Positions 15,534 to 24,736 of a DNA stretch of 64,000 nt are shown here, one piece after another. The DNA is taken from contig NC_008699.1 of assembly GCF_000015265.1 (NCBI RefSeq), positions 248,001 through 312,000 of the forward strand. Direction: 5' to 3'. The position numbers were made by a program, and so were the translations under genes. The notes under the pieces were generated by a model. The model made no database searches. It was not told where the DNA came from and was given only the letters and a program-made list of their open reading frames with translations. Origin of the DNA: Nocardioides sp. JS614 (GTDB lineage: Bacteria; Actinomycetota; Actinomycetes; Propionibacteriales; Nocardioidaceae). Each line of letters opens with the position of its first letter. Within the stretch, counting starts at the first letter, position 1.

Positions 15534-18500
15534 GTGACCCTGCAGATCCACCGAGCCTCGCGCACCGACGTGCTCGCGGACGCGCTCGGGGACCTGCTGC
15601 GCACCCCGCTGGCCGACCCGTTCGCCGAGGAGGTCGTGGTCGTCCCGGCCAAGGGCGTGGAGCGGTGGCTGACCCAGCGGCTCAGCCACCGCCTCGGCGC
15701 CGGACCGCGCGGTGACGACGGGGTCTGCGCGGGGGTCCGGTTCCTCAATCCGCGGTCGCTGGTGTCGCTCCTGCTCGGGCGCGAGCGCGACGACCCGTGG
15801 GACCCCGAGCGGCTCGTCTGGCCGCTGCTCGCGACGATCGACGAGAGCCTCGGCGAGCGTGAGTTCGCGACGCTCGGGCGGCACCTCGGCCACGGCGTGG
15901 ACGGCGCCGACGGCGAGCTGCGCCGCAACCGCCGCTACTCGGTGGCGTTGCGGCTGGCGCACCTGTTCGCGTCGTACGCACTGCAGCGGCCGTCGCTGGT
16001 GACCGCCTGGCGGGAGGGCCGCGACGGCGAGCACGGTGGCGAGCAGGGGCTGCCGCCCGACCTGGCCTGGCAGCCCGAGCTGTGGCGCCGGCTGATCGCC
16101 CAGGTCGACGCGCCCCCTCCCGATGTCCGGCACGCCCAGACGTGCGCGGCTCTGCAGGCGGGCGGCGACGGCCTGCCGCTGCCCGACCGGCTCTCGCTGT
16201 TCGGCCACACCCGGATCCCGGTGACCGAGGTCGCGCTGCTGAAGGCCCTGGGGGAGCACCGCGACGTGCACCTGTTCCTGCCCCAGCCCTCGCCGGTGCT
16301 CTGGGACGACCTGGCCGACCTCGGCGGACCCGGGGGCGTCGTGCCCCGGGCGGCCGACGACTCCGTCGAGCGGGTCGGACATCCGCTGCTCGCCTCCCTC
16401 GGCCGCGACGCGCGCGAGCTCCGGCGGCTGCTCGACGGCGTCTCGTCGGAAGAGGTGCGCCCACCTGCGGGGACCCCGACCGGATCGACCACCGACCCGG
16501 TGACCCTGCTCGGCTGGCTCCAGCACGACCTGCGCGCCAACCACGCCCCGTCGTACGACGAGCGCTCGACGCGCGAGCTCGACCCGGACGACCACAGCCT
16601 GCAGGTGCACGCCTGCCACGGCCCGGCTCGTCAGGTCGACGTGCTGCGCGAGGTGCTGGTCGGCCTGCTCGAGGACGACCCGACCCTCGAGCCGCGCGAC
16701 GTCCTGGTGATGTGCCCCGACATCGAGACCTACGCGCCGCTGATCTCGGCCGGGTTCGGTCTCGCGACCACCGACGGGCACCCCGCCCACCGGCTGCGGG
16801 TGAAGCTCGCCGACCGCGCGCTCACCAGCACCAACCCCCTGCTCGCCGTCGCCGGGGACCTGCTCGACCTGGCCGGCGGCCGGGTCACCGCGTCCGACGT
16901 GCTCGACCTGGCGGGCACCGACCCGGTTCGCCGCCGGTTCGGGTTCACCGACGACGAGCTGGACCGGGTGTCGCGGTGGGTGGCCCGCGCCGGCGTCCGG
17001 TGGGGCCTCGACGAGGAGTCGCGCGCGGCGTTCCGGATGGAGCGGTTCCCCCACAACACCTGGCGCACCGGCCTCGACCGGATCCTGCTGGGCGTCGCCA
17101 TGAGCGGCGACGACCACCACCACCTCGGCCGGGGGCTGCCGCTCGACGACGTCGCCAGCTCCGAGATCGACCTCGCGGGACGTCTCGCCGAGCTGGTCGC
17201 GCGGGTCGACCGCACCTTGACCGTGCTCGCCGGCGCGCGGACGGTCGCCGACTGGGCCACCGGCCTGCGCGACGGCGTCCGGTCGCTCGTCGACGTCGCG
17301 GCCGACGACGCCTGGCAGGTCCCGCAGTTCGAGCGCGAGCTCGGGCGCGCCGCCGCGTCGTCGCACGAGGGTGGGCTCGAGCTGCGGCTCGCCGACGTGC
17401 GCGCGATGCTCGAGTCGCGGCTGGCCGGGCGCCCGACCCGCGCCAACTTCCGCACCGGCAGCCTGACCGTCGCCACCATGGTGCCGATGCGCTCGGTGCC
17501 GCACCGCGTGGTCTGCCTGGTCGGCCTCGACGACGGGGTCTTCCCGCGCGCGGGTGCGGTCGACGGCGACGACGTGCTCGGGCGGCATCCGCTCACCGGC
17601 GAGCGCGACGTCCGCAGCGAGGACCGGCAGCTGCTCCTGGACGCTGTCCTCGCCGCGACCGAGCACCTCGTCATCACCTACTCCGGCGCCGACGAGCAGT
17701 CCGGGGCGAGCCTCCCGCCCGCCGTACCCCTCGGCGAGATCCTCGATGCCGCCGACCGCACCACCAACGCGCCGGTCCGCGACCGGGTCCTGACCCGCCA
17801 CCCGCTCCAGCCCTACGACGCACGCAACTTCACCCGCGAGCGCCCGTTCAGCTTCGACACCGCCGCGCTGGCCGGCGCCCGGTCGGCCCGGGGCGTACGC
17901 CGCGAGCCGCCGCCGCTGCTCGACGGGCCGCTGCCACCACGGCTTGCCCTGGACGGGAGGGCCGCGGACGTGTCGCTGCAGGACCTGCGCGACTTCCTGG
18001 GTCACCCGGTCCGGGCCTTCCTGCGTGGGCGGCTGGACGTGGCGACGCCGTTCGAGCCCGACGACCTGGCCGATGCGATCCCGGTGTCGCTCGACAGCCT
18101 GGAGAAGTGGCAGATCGGTGACCGGCTGCTGCGGCAGCTGCTCGCCGGCCAGGACCCGGTCGCCGTGCTGACCGCCGAGCAGCTCGCCGGCACGCTGCCG
18201 CCGCGCGGGCTCGGCACCCTCGCGCTCCACGAGGTCGCGGAGGAGTGCCAGCGGCTGTGGTCGCGCACCGCCGACCTGCGCGACGGCGAGCGCCGGTCGG
18301 TCGACGTCGACGTCGACCTGCGTGACGGGCGGCGGCTCACCGGCACGGTGCCCGGCGTCTACGGAAGCCGGGTGGTCAGCCTCGGCTACTCCCGGCTCAA
18401 CGCGCGGCAGCGGCTGCACGCGTGGGTCGACCTGCTCGCGCTGTCGGCGACCTACCCCGACCAGCACTGGACGGCCCACGCGGTCGGGAAGGACCGCGCG

Positions 18501-18875
18501 GGTCCGAAGCGCGCGCTGTGCGGACCGCTCGACCACCGCGCCGTCGGCTGGCTGCGCGACCTGGTCGACCTCCGCGACCGCGGCCTCTGCGCTCCGCTGC
18601 CGGTGCCGGTGAAGACCGGAGCCGCGTGGGCGGACGCCCACGCGCGCGAGCTGATGGGCCAGGACCACCCGCCGGTCGAGGCCGCGCGACGGGAGTGGGA
18701 GACCGACCCCCACAACCAGTTCGGCATCACCGGCGAGGACGCCGACCCCTACCACCAGCGCGTCTACGGCCCGGCTGCGCCCGTCGAGGCCCTGCTCGAC
18801 GCCGGTCTCGGTGAGCACGCCTGGGCGATCTGGGAGCCGCTGCTGACCGGCGGCGAAAGGGTCGGCCCCCTGTGA
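15534..18875 (+). CDS. recC: exodeoxyribonuclease V subunit gamma (RecC)
   Basis: 1113 residues, close to the 1122 of E. coli RecC; GTG start backed by TAGGGT 6 nt upstream. It opens with IHRASRTDVLADALGDLLR and VVVPAKGVERWLTQRLSHRL, the RecC N-terminal inactivated-helicase signature. Later LTDRLSLFGH-like LPDRLSLFGHTRIPV, QVHACHGPARQVDVLREVL and VPMRSVPHRVVCLVGLDDG are RecC landmarks. It is the Chi-recognition and strand-splitting subunit of the RecBCD helicase-nuclease for double-strand-break repair. The stop overlaps recB by 4 nt (GTGA). A long opposite-strand open frame over this gene is a composition artefact. Confidence 0.93.
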   Translation: MTLQIHRASRTDVLADALGDLLRTPLADPFAEEVVVVPAKGVERWLTQRLSHRLGAGPRGDDGVCAGVRFLNPRSLVSLLLGRERDDPWDPERLVWPLLATIDESLGEREFATLGRHLGHGVDGADGELRRNRRYSVALRLAHLFASYALQRPSLVTAWREGRDGEHGGEQGLPPDLAWQPELWRRLIAQVDAPPPDVRHAQTCAALQAGGDGLPLPDRLSLFGHTRIPVTEVALLKALGEHRDVHLFLPQPSPVLWDDLADLGGPGGVVPRAADDSVERVGHPLLASLGRDARELRRLLDGVSSEEVRPPAGTPTGSTTDPVTLLGWLQHDLRANHAPSYDERSTRELDPDDHSLQVHACHGPARQVDVLREVLVGLLEDDPTLEPRDVLVMCPDIETYAPLISAGFGLATTDGHPAHRLRVKLADRALTSTNPLLAVAGDLLDLAGGRVTASDVLDLAGTDPVRRRFGFTDDELDRVSRWVARAGVRWGLDEESRAAFRMERFPHNTWRTGLDRILLGVAMSGDDHHHLGRGLPLDDVASSEIDLAGRLAELVARVDRTLTVLAGARTVADWATGLRDGVRSLVDVAADDAWQVPQFERELGRAAASSHEGGLELRLADVRAMLESRLAGRPTRANFRTGSLTVATMVPMRSVPHRVVCLVGLDDGVFPRAGAVDGDDVLGRHPLTGERDVRSEDRQLLLDAVLAATEHLVITYSGADEQSGASLPPAVPLGEILDAADRTTNAPVRDRVLTRHPLQPYDARNFTRERPFSFDTAALAGARSARGVRREPPPLLDGPLPPRLALDGRAADVSLQDLRDFLGHPVRAFLRGRLDVATPFEPDDLADAIPVSLDSLEKWQIGDRLLRQLLAGQDPVAVLTAEQLAGTLPPRGLGTLALHEVAEECQRLWSRTADLRDGERRSVDVDVDLRDGRRLTGTVPGVYGSRVVSLGYSRLNARQRLHAWVDLLALSATYPDQHWTAHAVGKDRAGPKRALCGPLDHRAVGWLRDLVDLRDRGLCAPLPVPVKTGAAWADAHARELMGQDHPPVEAARREWETDPHNQFGITGEDADPYHQRVYGPAAPVEALLDAGLGEHAWAIWEPLLTGGERVGPL

Positions 18876-21800
18876 ACGCTGTGCGCCCCTTCGCCATCAC
18901 CGACCCGCTGCCGGCCGGCACCGTGCTGCTCGAGGCGAGCGCCGGCACCGGCAAGACCTGGACCATCGGCGCCCTCCTCACGCGGTACGTCGCCGAAGGA
19001 GTCGCCCGGCTCGACCAGCTGCTCGTCGTGACGTTCGGCCGCGCGGCCAGCCAGGAACTGCGCGAGCGGGTGCGCGCGCAGCTGGTCGAGGCCGAGCGGG
19101 TGCTGGGCGACGACCCGGTGGCCGGCGACTCCGGTGACCCCGGTGACCCCGGTGACCCCGGTGACTCCGAACTCGTGACGCTGCTGCGCTCGTGGGGCGC
19201 CGACGAGCGGCGCCGCGGCCACCGCCGGGTCACCGAGGCGCTCGCCGGCTTCGACGCGGCAACCATCGCGACCACCCACCAGTTCTGCTCGATGGTGCTC
19301 GACTCCCTCGGCGTCGCAGGCGACACCGACTCCCGGGCGCGGCTGGTCGAGGACCTCGACGACCTGGTCAAGGAGACCGTCGACGACCTCTACCTCCGCG
19401 CGTTCGCCGACGCCGAGCCGGCGTTCACCCACGACGAGGCGATGGCCATCGCCCGGGCGGCGGTCGGCGACCCGCAGGCCCGCCTCGAACCCGCCGGCGC
19501 GGACCGCTCGACGATCGCGGGCCGCAAGGTGAGCTTCGCCGACGCCGTACGCACCGAGCTCGACCGCCGCAAGCGCCGGCTCGGCATCCTCTCCTACGAC
19601 GACCTGCTCTCCCAGCTCGCCGACGCGCTCGCCCAGCCGGGGAGCGCCGCGGCCCAGCGGATGCGGGCGCGCTGGCGGATCGTGCTGGTCGACGAGTTCC
19701 AAGACACCGACCCGGTGCAGTGGGAGGTCCTCGACCGGGCCTTCAGCGGCCACGCCACGATGGTCCTGATCGGCGATCCGAAGCAGGCGATCTACGCGTT
19801 CCGCGGGGGCGACGTCACCACCTACCTGCGGGCCGCCGAGACCGCGCAGACCCGGCAGACGCTCGCGGTCAACCGACGCAGCGACGGCCCGCTGCTCGCC
19901 GCCGTCCAGACGCTCCTCGCCGGCGCGGAGCTCGGCGACGAGCGGATCGTCGTGCACGACGTGACCGCGCACCACGGCGAGTCCCGCCTCGCCGGTGCTC
20001 CGGTCCCGCATCCGTTCCGGCTGCGGGTGGTGCGCCGCGACACGTTCGGGCGCCGTGGGGGCAGCACGCTCACGGTCGGTCAGGTCCGCCCGCATGTCGC
20101 GAGAGACCTGGCGCTCGACGTACGCCGGCTGCTCGCGTCGGGCGCGACCTGGTGCGGGGAGCCGATCCGGCCGCGGGACGTCGCGGTGATCAGCTACCGC
20201 CACGCCGACCTCGCCACCGTCCGCGAGGCGCTGCTCGAGGTCGGGGTGCCGGCGGTGATCGCCGGCGGCGGCAGCGTGTTCGCGACCCCCGCGGCGATCG
20301 AGTGGCTCACGCTGCTGGAGGCGCTCGAGCAGCCGCACCGCAGCACCCGCGTGCGCTCGGCCGCGCTGACCTGCTTCTTCGGGCACACCGCCGTCGAGCT
20401 CGACGCCCGCGGGGACGACCTGACCGACGAGGTCGCCGACACGCTGCGCGGCTGGGTCGAGCTCTTCGCCGGCCGCGGCCTCGCCGCGGTGCTCGAGGCC
20501 GCGAACGTCGCGGGCCTGCCGGAGCGGGTGCTCGCGGAGATCGGCGGGGACCGGCGGCTGACCGACCTGCGCCACATCGGCGAGGCGCTGCACGAGGTCA
20601 CCCTCGTCGCGCGGCACGGGCTGCCCTCGCTGCTCACCTGGCTGCGGGGGCAGGTCACCGAGGGCCGCGCGGGCCGCGGCGTCGAACGGACCCGCCGGCT
20701 CGACTCCGACGCGGCCGCCGTCCAGCTCGTCACCATCCACGCCAGCAAGGGGTTGGAGTACCCCGTCGTCTACGTTCCCGCCCTCGCCGACCGCTTCGTC
20801 CCGAAGCCGACCCGACCGCTGTTCCACGACGACGGCGGCACGCGCTGCCTCGACGTCGGCGGCGCGCGCTCGGACGACGGCTGGGCCGACCACTGCCGGC
20901 GCTGGGCCGACGAGGAAGCGGGCGAGTGGCTGCGGCTGCTCTACGTCGCGACCACCCGGGCCAAGTCGCAGGTGGTCGCCTGGTGGGCGCCGACCAAGAA
21001 CGCCGTCGCCTCGCCGCTGCACCGGATGCTGATGCGCGACGGCGACGGGCCTGACGGTGAGATGTCGGCGAGCGTGCCCGCCGCGCCGGCCGTGCCGGAC
21101 GACGACGCCGTGGTCACGCTGTTCTCGCGGTGGCGCGAACGTGGCGGGCCGAGCCCCGAAGCCGCGATCCACGCCGACCCGGGCGCGGACCCGCCACGGC
21201 CGGCGACCCCCGACCTCGCGGCGCGGACGTTCACCCGCACCATCGACACCGAGTGGCGGCGCGCGTCGTACTCCTCCCTCAGCAGGGTGGAGGTGGCCGC
21301 GCCGGCCGGCGCGGTGGTGAGCGAGCCGGAGATCACCGGCAAGGAGGACGAAGCGCTCGCTCCCGAGGCCGTCCCCGTGGCGCCGCTGCTCGCCAGCGAC
21401 GTGCCGTCGCCGATGGCGGGGCTGCCGGTGGGCGCGACCTTCGGGTCGCTCGTGCACGCGGTGCTGGAGCACACCGACCCGGAGGCTGTCGACCTGCGTG
21501 CCGAGCTGCTCGGCCACATCGACGAGCAGCTCGGCTGGTGGCCGGTCGATCTCGACCGTGAGGAGCTGGCCGACGCGCTGGTGGCGGTCTGCGACTCCCC
21601 GCTGGGCCCGCTCGCCGCCGGCACCACGCTGCGGCAGGTCACTCTCGGCGACCGGCTGCGCGAGATGGAGTTCGAGCTCCCGCTCGGCGACGGCCTGCTC
21701 GGCGACCTCCGCCCGCTGCTGGAGCGGCACCTGCCGCCCGGTGACCCGGTCCGCGCGTACACCGCCCATCTCGACGGCCCGCTCGGCGAGCAGACCCTGC

Positions 21801-22207
21801 GCGGCTACCTCACCGGCTCCGTCGACGTCGTGCTCCGGCTGCGCTCGGAGGCGGGGCCGCGCTACCTGGTCGTCGACTACAAGACCAACTGGCTCGGACC
21901 CACCGACGAGCCGCTCACCGCGCACAGCTACGCGTCGGTCGCGCTCGACGCCGCGATGGGCCACTCCGACTACCCCCTGCAGGCGCTGCTGTACGTCGCC
22001 GTCCTGCACCGGTTCCTCCGCTGGCGCCAGCCCGGGTACGACCCCGAGCAGCACCTCGGCGGCGTCCTCTACCTCTACCTGCGCGGCATGTGCGGGCCGG
22101 ACACGCCATCGGTCGACGGCGCGCCCTGCGGTGTGTTCGCGTGGCGGCCACCGGTCGCCCTGGTCGAGGAGCTCTCCGACCTGCTGGACGGCGGTGCCCG
22201 TGACTGA
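18872..22207 (+). CDS. recB: exodeoxyribonuclease V subunit beta (RecB)
   Basis: 1111 residues, GTG start overlapping recC. UvrD-type helicase motifs are I LEASAGTGKTWTIGAL, II IVLVDEFQDTDPVQWEVL, III MVLIGDPKQAIYAFRGGD, V ITIHASKGLEYPVVYVP (read as VTIHASKGLEYP) and VI LLYVATTRAKSQ. The C-terminal nuclease domain has YLVVDYKTNWLG (catalytic Asp and Lys) and the following QALLYVAVLHRFLR. A Gly-Asp-Pro repeat at about residues 88-99 comes from a 9-nt tandem repeat. It is the 3'-5' helicase and nuclease of RecBCD. RecBCD rather than only AdnAB is a notable choice for an actinobacterium. Confidence 0.94.
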   Translation: MNAVRPFAITDPLPAGTVLLEASAGTGKTWTIGALLTRYVAEGVARLDQLLVVTFGRAASQELRERVRAQLVEAERVLGDDPVAGDSGDPGDPGDPGDSELVTLLRSWGADERRRGHRRVTEALAGFDAATIATTHQFCSMVLDSLGVAGDTDSRARLVEDLDDLVKETVDDLYLRAFADAEPAFTHDEAMAIARAAVGDPQARLEPAGADRSTIAGRKVSFADAVRTELDRRKRRLGILSYDDLLSQLADALAQPGSAAAQRMRARWRIVLVDEFQDTDPVQWEVLDRAFSGHATMVLIGDPKQAIYAFRGGDVTTYLRAAETAQTRQTLAVNRRSDGPLLAAVQTLLAGAELGDERIVVHDVTAHHGESRLAGAPVPHPFRLRVVRRDTFGRRGGSTLTVGQVRPHVARDLALDVRRLLASGATWCGEPIRPRDVAVISYRHADLATVREALLEVGVPAVIAGGGSVFATPAAIEWLTLLEALEQPHRSTRVRSAALTCFFGHTAVELDARGDDLTDEVADTLRGWVELFAGRGLAAVLEAANVAGLPERVLAEIGGDRRLTDLRHIGEALHEVTLVARHGLPSLLTWLRGQVTEGRAGRGVERTRRLDSDAAAVQLVTIHASKGLEYPVVYVPALADRFVPKPTRPLFHDDGGTRCLDVGGARSDDGWADHCRRWADEEAGEWLRLLYVATTRAKSQVVAWWAPTKNAVASPLHRMLMRDGDGPDGEMSASVPAAPAVPDDDAVVTLFSRWRERGGPSPEAAIHADPGADPPRPATPDLAARTFTRTIDTEWRRASYSSLSRVEVAAPAGAVVSEPEITGKEDEALAPEAVPVAPLLASDVPSPMAGLPVGATFGSLVHAVLEHTDPEAVDLRAELLGHIDEQLGWWPVDLDREELADALVAVCDSPLGPLAAGTTLRQVTLGDRLREMEFELPLGDGLLGDLRPLLERHLPPGDPVRAYTAHLDGPLGEQTLRGYLTGSVDVVLRLRSEAGPRYLVVDYKTNWLGPTDEPLTAHSYASVALDAAMGHSDYPLQALLYVAVLHRFLRWRQPGYDPEQHLGGVLYLYLRGMCGPDTPSVDGAPCGVFAWRPPVALVEELSDLLDGGARD
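19129..19164 (+). repeat. recB: in-frame 9-nt tandem repeat (GGTGACCCC) inside recB
   Basis: About four tandem units of GGTGACTCC/GGTGACCCC encode Gly-Asp-Ser/Pro repeats in a loop between helicase motifs Ia and Ib. Copy-number change would keep the frame and lengthen or shorten the loop. Confidence 0.7.
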
Positions 22208-23954
22208 GCTGTTCGAGCCCGTCGACGAGCACGACTGGCGGATCGCCACCGGCGCCACCGGGCTGCTCGCCACCTTCAACGCGGCCGGGGTGCTGACCTC
22301 CAGCGACGTGCACGTCGCCACCCGGATCGGTGTCCTCGGCGGCGAGACCGACGAGCGGATGCTGCTGGCGGTCGCGCTGACCGTGCGGGCCGTCCGCCGC
22401 GGCTCGGTCTGCCTCGACCTCGCCGGCGTGGCCGCGACCGCCCCGGACCTGCCCTGGCCCGACGAGTGGCCGGTGGCCGGCTCGCCGCTCGTGCACGCCG
22501 GGGTGGTGCGCTGGGACCACGAGCTGCTCTACCTCGACCGCTACCACCGGCTCGAGCGGCAGGTCCACGACGACCTGGCCGCGCGCCTCGCGCTCGCACC
22601 GCCGGCGGTCGACGAGCAGCGGCTCGAAGCGGCGCTGGCGAGGCTCGGCGGCGGGCACTTCAGCGAGGAGCAGCGGGCGGCCGTGGTCGCGGCCGTGCGC
22701 CGGCGTACCACCATCCTGACCGGCGGCCCCGGCACCGGGAAGACCACGACGGTGGCGCGCCTGCTCGCGCTGCTCGCCGACCAGGCCGCCGGACGAGGGA
22801 GCAGGCTCTCGATCGCGCTGGCGGCGCCGACCGGCAAGGCCGCGACCCGGCTGCAGGAGGCCGTGGTCACCGAGCTCGCGGCGGTCGCGACGGCCTGGCC
22901 GGAGGCGCCGGCCCTGGTCGGACGACTCGACGGGCTGACCCTGCACCGGCTCCTCGGCTGGCGCCCGGACAACGCGACCCGGTTCCGCCACGATCGCGCC
23001 AACCGGCTCAAGTACGACGTGGTCGTGGTCGACGAGTCCTCGATGGTCGAGCTGACGATGATGGGCCGGTTGCTGGAGGCCCTGCGCCCGGACTCGCGAC
23101 TGGTGCTGGTCGGCGACCCGCAGCAGCTCACCTCGGTCGGCGCGGGTGCGGTGCTGAGTGACCTGGTGGCCGGCTACGAGGGCCGGCCGGACTCGCCGGT
23201 CGCGGCGTTGAGCACCAACTTCCGCTCCGAGGAGGACATCAAGTCCCTGGCAGCGGCGCTGCGCTCCGGCGACGCCGACGAGGTGATCGCGGTGCTGCGC
23301 GCGCCGTCGGAGCAGGTCTCCTGGGTCGAGACCTCCGACGCGGCCGAGGTCGAGGCCGCGCTGCGCCCCGACTCGCTCGCGTCCGCCCGCGCGGTCTGGG
23401 CCGCGGCGCGCGACGAGGACGCCGAGCGCGCGCTGGCCGAGCTGGACCGCTACCGGCTCCTGTGCGCGCACCGCGAGGGGCTCTACGGCGTCCGCCGTTG
23501 GAACCACCTCGTCGAGCGCTGGCTCGCCGAGGACCCCGACGTGGAGATCTACGACGAGTGGTACGTCGGCCGTCCGCTGCTGGTCACCAGCAACGACTAC
23601 GCCCTCGACGTCTACAACGGGGAGAGCGGGGTCGTCGTGCGGCAGGACCAGCGGCGGCGAGTGTTCGTGGCGGGGTCGGAACGGCTCAAGGAGTTCGCGC
23701 CCGGCCGTCTCGAGGCGGTCGAGACGATGCACGCGATGACGATCCACAAGAGCCAGGGCAGCCAGGCCGACCGGGTGAGCGTGCTGCTCCCTGACGAGGG
23801 GTCGCGGCTGCTCACCCTCGAGCTGTTCTACACGGCGATCACCCGGGCCCGGCACCACGTGCGCGTGGTCGGGTCGGAGGCCGCCGTGCGCGCCGCCGTC
23901 GACACCCGGGCGCAGCGGGCCACCGGTCTGCGGGCGCGTCTCGCGGACGGTTGA
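22200..23954 (+). CDS. recD: exodeoxyribonuclease V subunit alpha (RecD)
   Basis: 584 residues from GTG 22200 (another GTG at 22194), overlapping recB by 8 nt. Superfamily 1B helicase motifs: I ILTGGPGTGKTTTVARLL, II DVVVVDESSMVELTMM, III RLVLVGDPQQLTSVGAGAVL, IV-like LSTNFRSEEDIKSL, V AMTIHKSQGSQADRVSVLL, VI FYTAITRARHHVRVVG. The N-terminal domain with FLAAG-type features is short but present. It is the 5'-3' helicase of RecBCD, and the last gene of the recCBD operon. Confidence 0.93.
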   Translation: MTELFEPVDEHDWRIATGATGLLATFNAAGVLTSSDVHVATRIGVLGGETDERMLLAVALTVRAVRRGSVCLDLAGVAATAPDLPWPDEWPVAGSPLVHAGVVRWDHELLYLDRYHRLERQVHDDLAARLALAPPAVDEQRLEAALARLGGGHFSEEQRAAVVAAVRRRTTILTGGPGTGKTTTVARLLALLADQAAGRGSRLSIALAAPTGKAATRLQEAVVTELAAVATAWPEAPALVGRLDGLTLHRLLGWRPDNATRFRHDRANRLKYDVVVVDESSMVELTMMGRLLEALRPDSRLVLVGDPQQLTSVGAGAVLSDLVAGYEGRPDSPVAALSTNFRSEEDIKSLAAALRSGDADEVIAVLRAPSEQVSWVETSDAAEVEAALRPDSLASARAVWAAARDEDAERALAELDRYRLLCAHREGLYGVRRWNHLVERWLAEDPDVEIYDEWYVGRPLLVTSNDYALDVYNGESGVVVRQDQRRRVFVAGSERLKEFAPGRLEAVETMHAMTIHKSQGSQADRVSVLLPDEGSRLLTLELFYTAITRARHHVRVVGSEAAVRAAVDTRAQRATGLRARLADG

Positions 23955-24007
23955 CGTAACCCCCGCGCAACGTGAGCGGGTTAGTGTCGGGGCGGATTGG
24001 AGTTGTG

Positions 24008-24631
24008 ATGCCCTACCTGCTGCGCGTGGAGCTGCCCGACGTCCCGGGATCGTTGGGTCGGCTCGCCACGGCCATCGGTGAGGCCGGTGGCGACATCGAG
24101 GCGATCGAGATCGTCGAGAAGCGGCACGGCGGCACGGCCGTCGACGACGTGTTCCTCGAGATGGATCCGGGCGCGATGCCGGACTCCGTGGTCTCGACCG
24201 TCAACGCCCTCGACGGCGTCCGGGTGCTGTGGGTCGGGCGGTATGCCGCGGGCGGCAACCTGTTCCTCGACCTCGAGGCCGTCGAGGAGCTGACGGAGGA
24301 CCCCGAGCACGCCCTCGGGCGGCTGATCGACCGGCTCCCGGTGGTGTTCCGCGCCGACTGGGCCGCACGGGTCAGCAAGGCCGACGGCGTCGTCTACGCC
24401 ACGGGCGCCGCGCCGAAGGAGCTCGCCTGGCAGCCGATCGAGCGCGCGGAGACGATCGGCTCCGCGGACGAGAACAACATCCACTGCGCCGCCCGGCTGA
24501 ACAAGTCCGAGATCGTCGTCATCGGCCGACGCGGCGGCCCGGCCTTCCTCGACTCCGAGATCGCCCGCCTCGGCCACCTGACCGGCCTCGCCATGTCGAT
24601 CGCCCGCGCCGCCCGCGCGGCCACCCCCTGA
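24008..24631 (+). CDS. ACT-domain amino-acid-binding protein
   Basis: 207 residues from ATG 24008 (adjacent GTG at 24005). The N-terminal ACT domain reads YLLRVELPDVPGSLGRLATAI, then GGDIEAIEIVEKRHGGTAVDDVFLE. The C-terminal half (from about residue 95, VVFRADWAARVSKADGVVYA and ENNIHCAARLNKSEIVVIGR) has no motif I recognise; it resembles a family often annotated as ACT-domain protein in actinobacteria. Probably an amino-acid-sensing regulatory protein; target unknown. Confidence 0.75.
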   Translation: MPYLLRVELPDVPGSLGRLATAIGEAGGDIEAIEIVEKRHGGTAVDDVFLEMDPGAMPDSVVSTVNALDGVRVLWVGRYAAGGNLFLDLEAVEELTEDPEHALGRLIDRLPVVFRADWAARVSKADGVVYATGAAPKELAWQPIERAETIGSADENNIHCAARLNKSEIVVIGRRGGPAFLDSEIARLGHLTGLAMSIARAARAATP

Positions 24632-24645
24632 GCGACCCCATCGGC

Positions 24646-24717
24646 TGTAACGCCGTGTTACCCCTTCTTCCCGGGGTGCTGCAGCATGGTGGGAGGAAGG
24701 GGTAACACGGCGTTACA
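24646..24717. repeat. compound palindrome between convergent genes (GTAACGCCGTGTTAC type)
   Basis: Perfect 22-nt arms at 24646-24667 and 24696-24717. Each arm contains GTAACGCCGTGTTAC or its complement, itself near-palindromic. The 28-nt centre carries the palindrome TGCTGCAGCA. Convergent context suits a bidirectional terminator, but no T-tract follows. Confidence 0.75.
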
Positions 24718-24736
24718 ACGAGCCGCTGCGGACCAG

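Noticed and set aside
15405..18818. 1137-codon open frame on the minus strand opposite recC
   Set aside because: Antisense shadow of high-GC codon bias; no domain motifs, while the plus frame is complete RecC.
19129..19164. Possible CRISPR or phase-variable switch in recB
   Set aside because: 9-nt units without spacers, and changes stay in frame so would not switch the gene off.
18764..22321. 1185-codon open frame on the minus strand opposite recB
   Set aside because: Same artefact; low-complexity Arg/Gly/Val-rich translation without any helicase or other motif.
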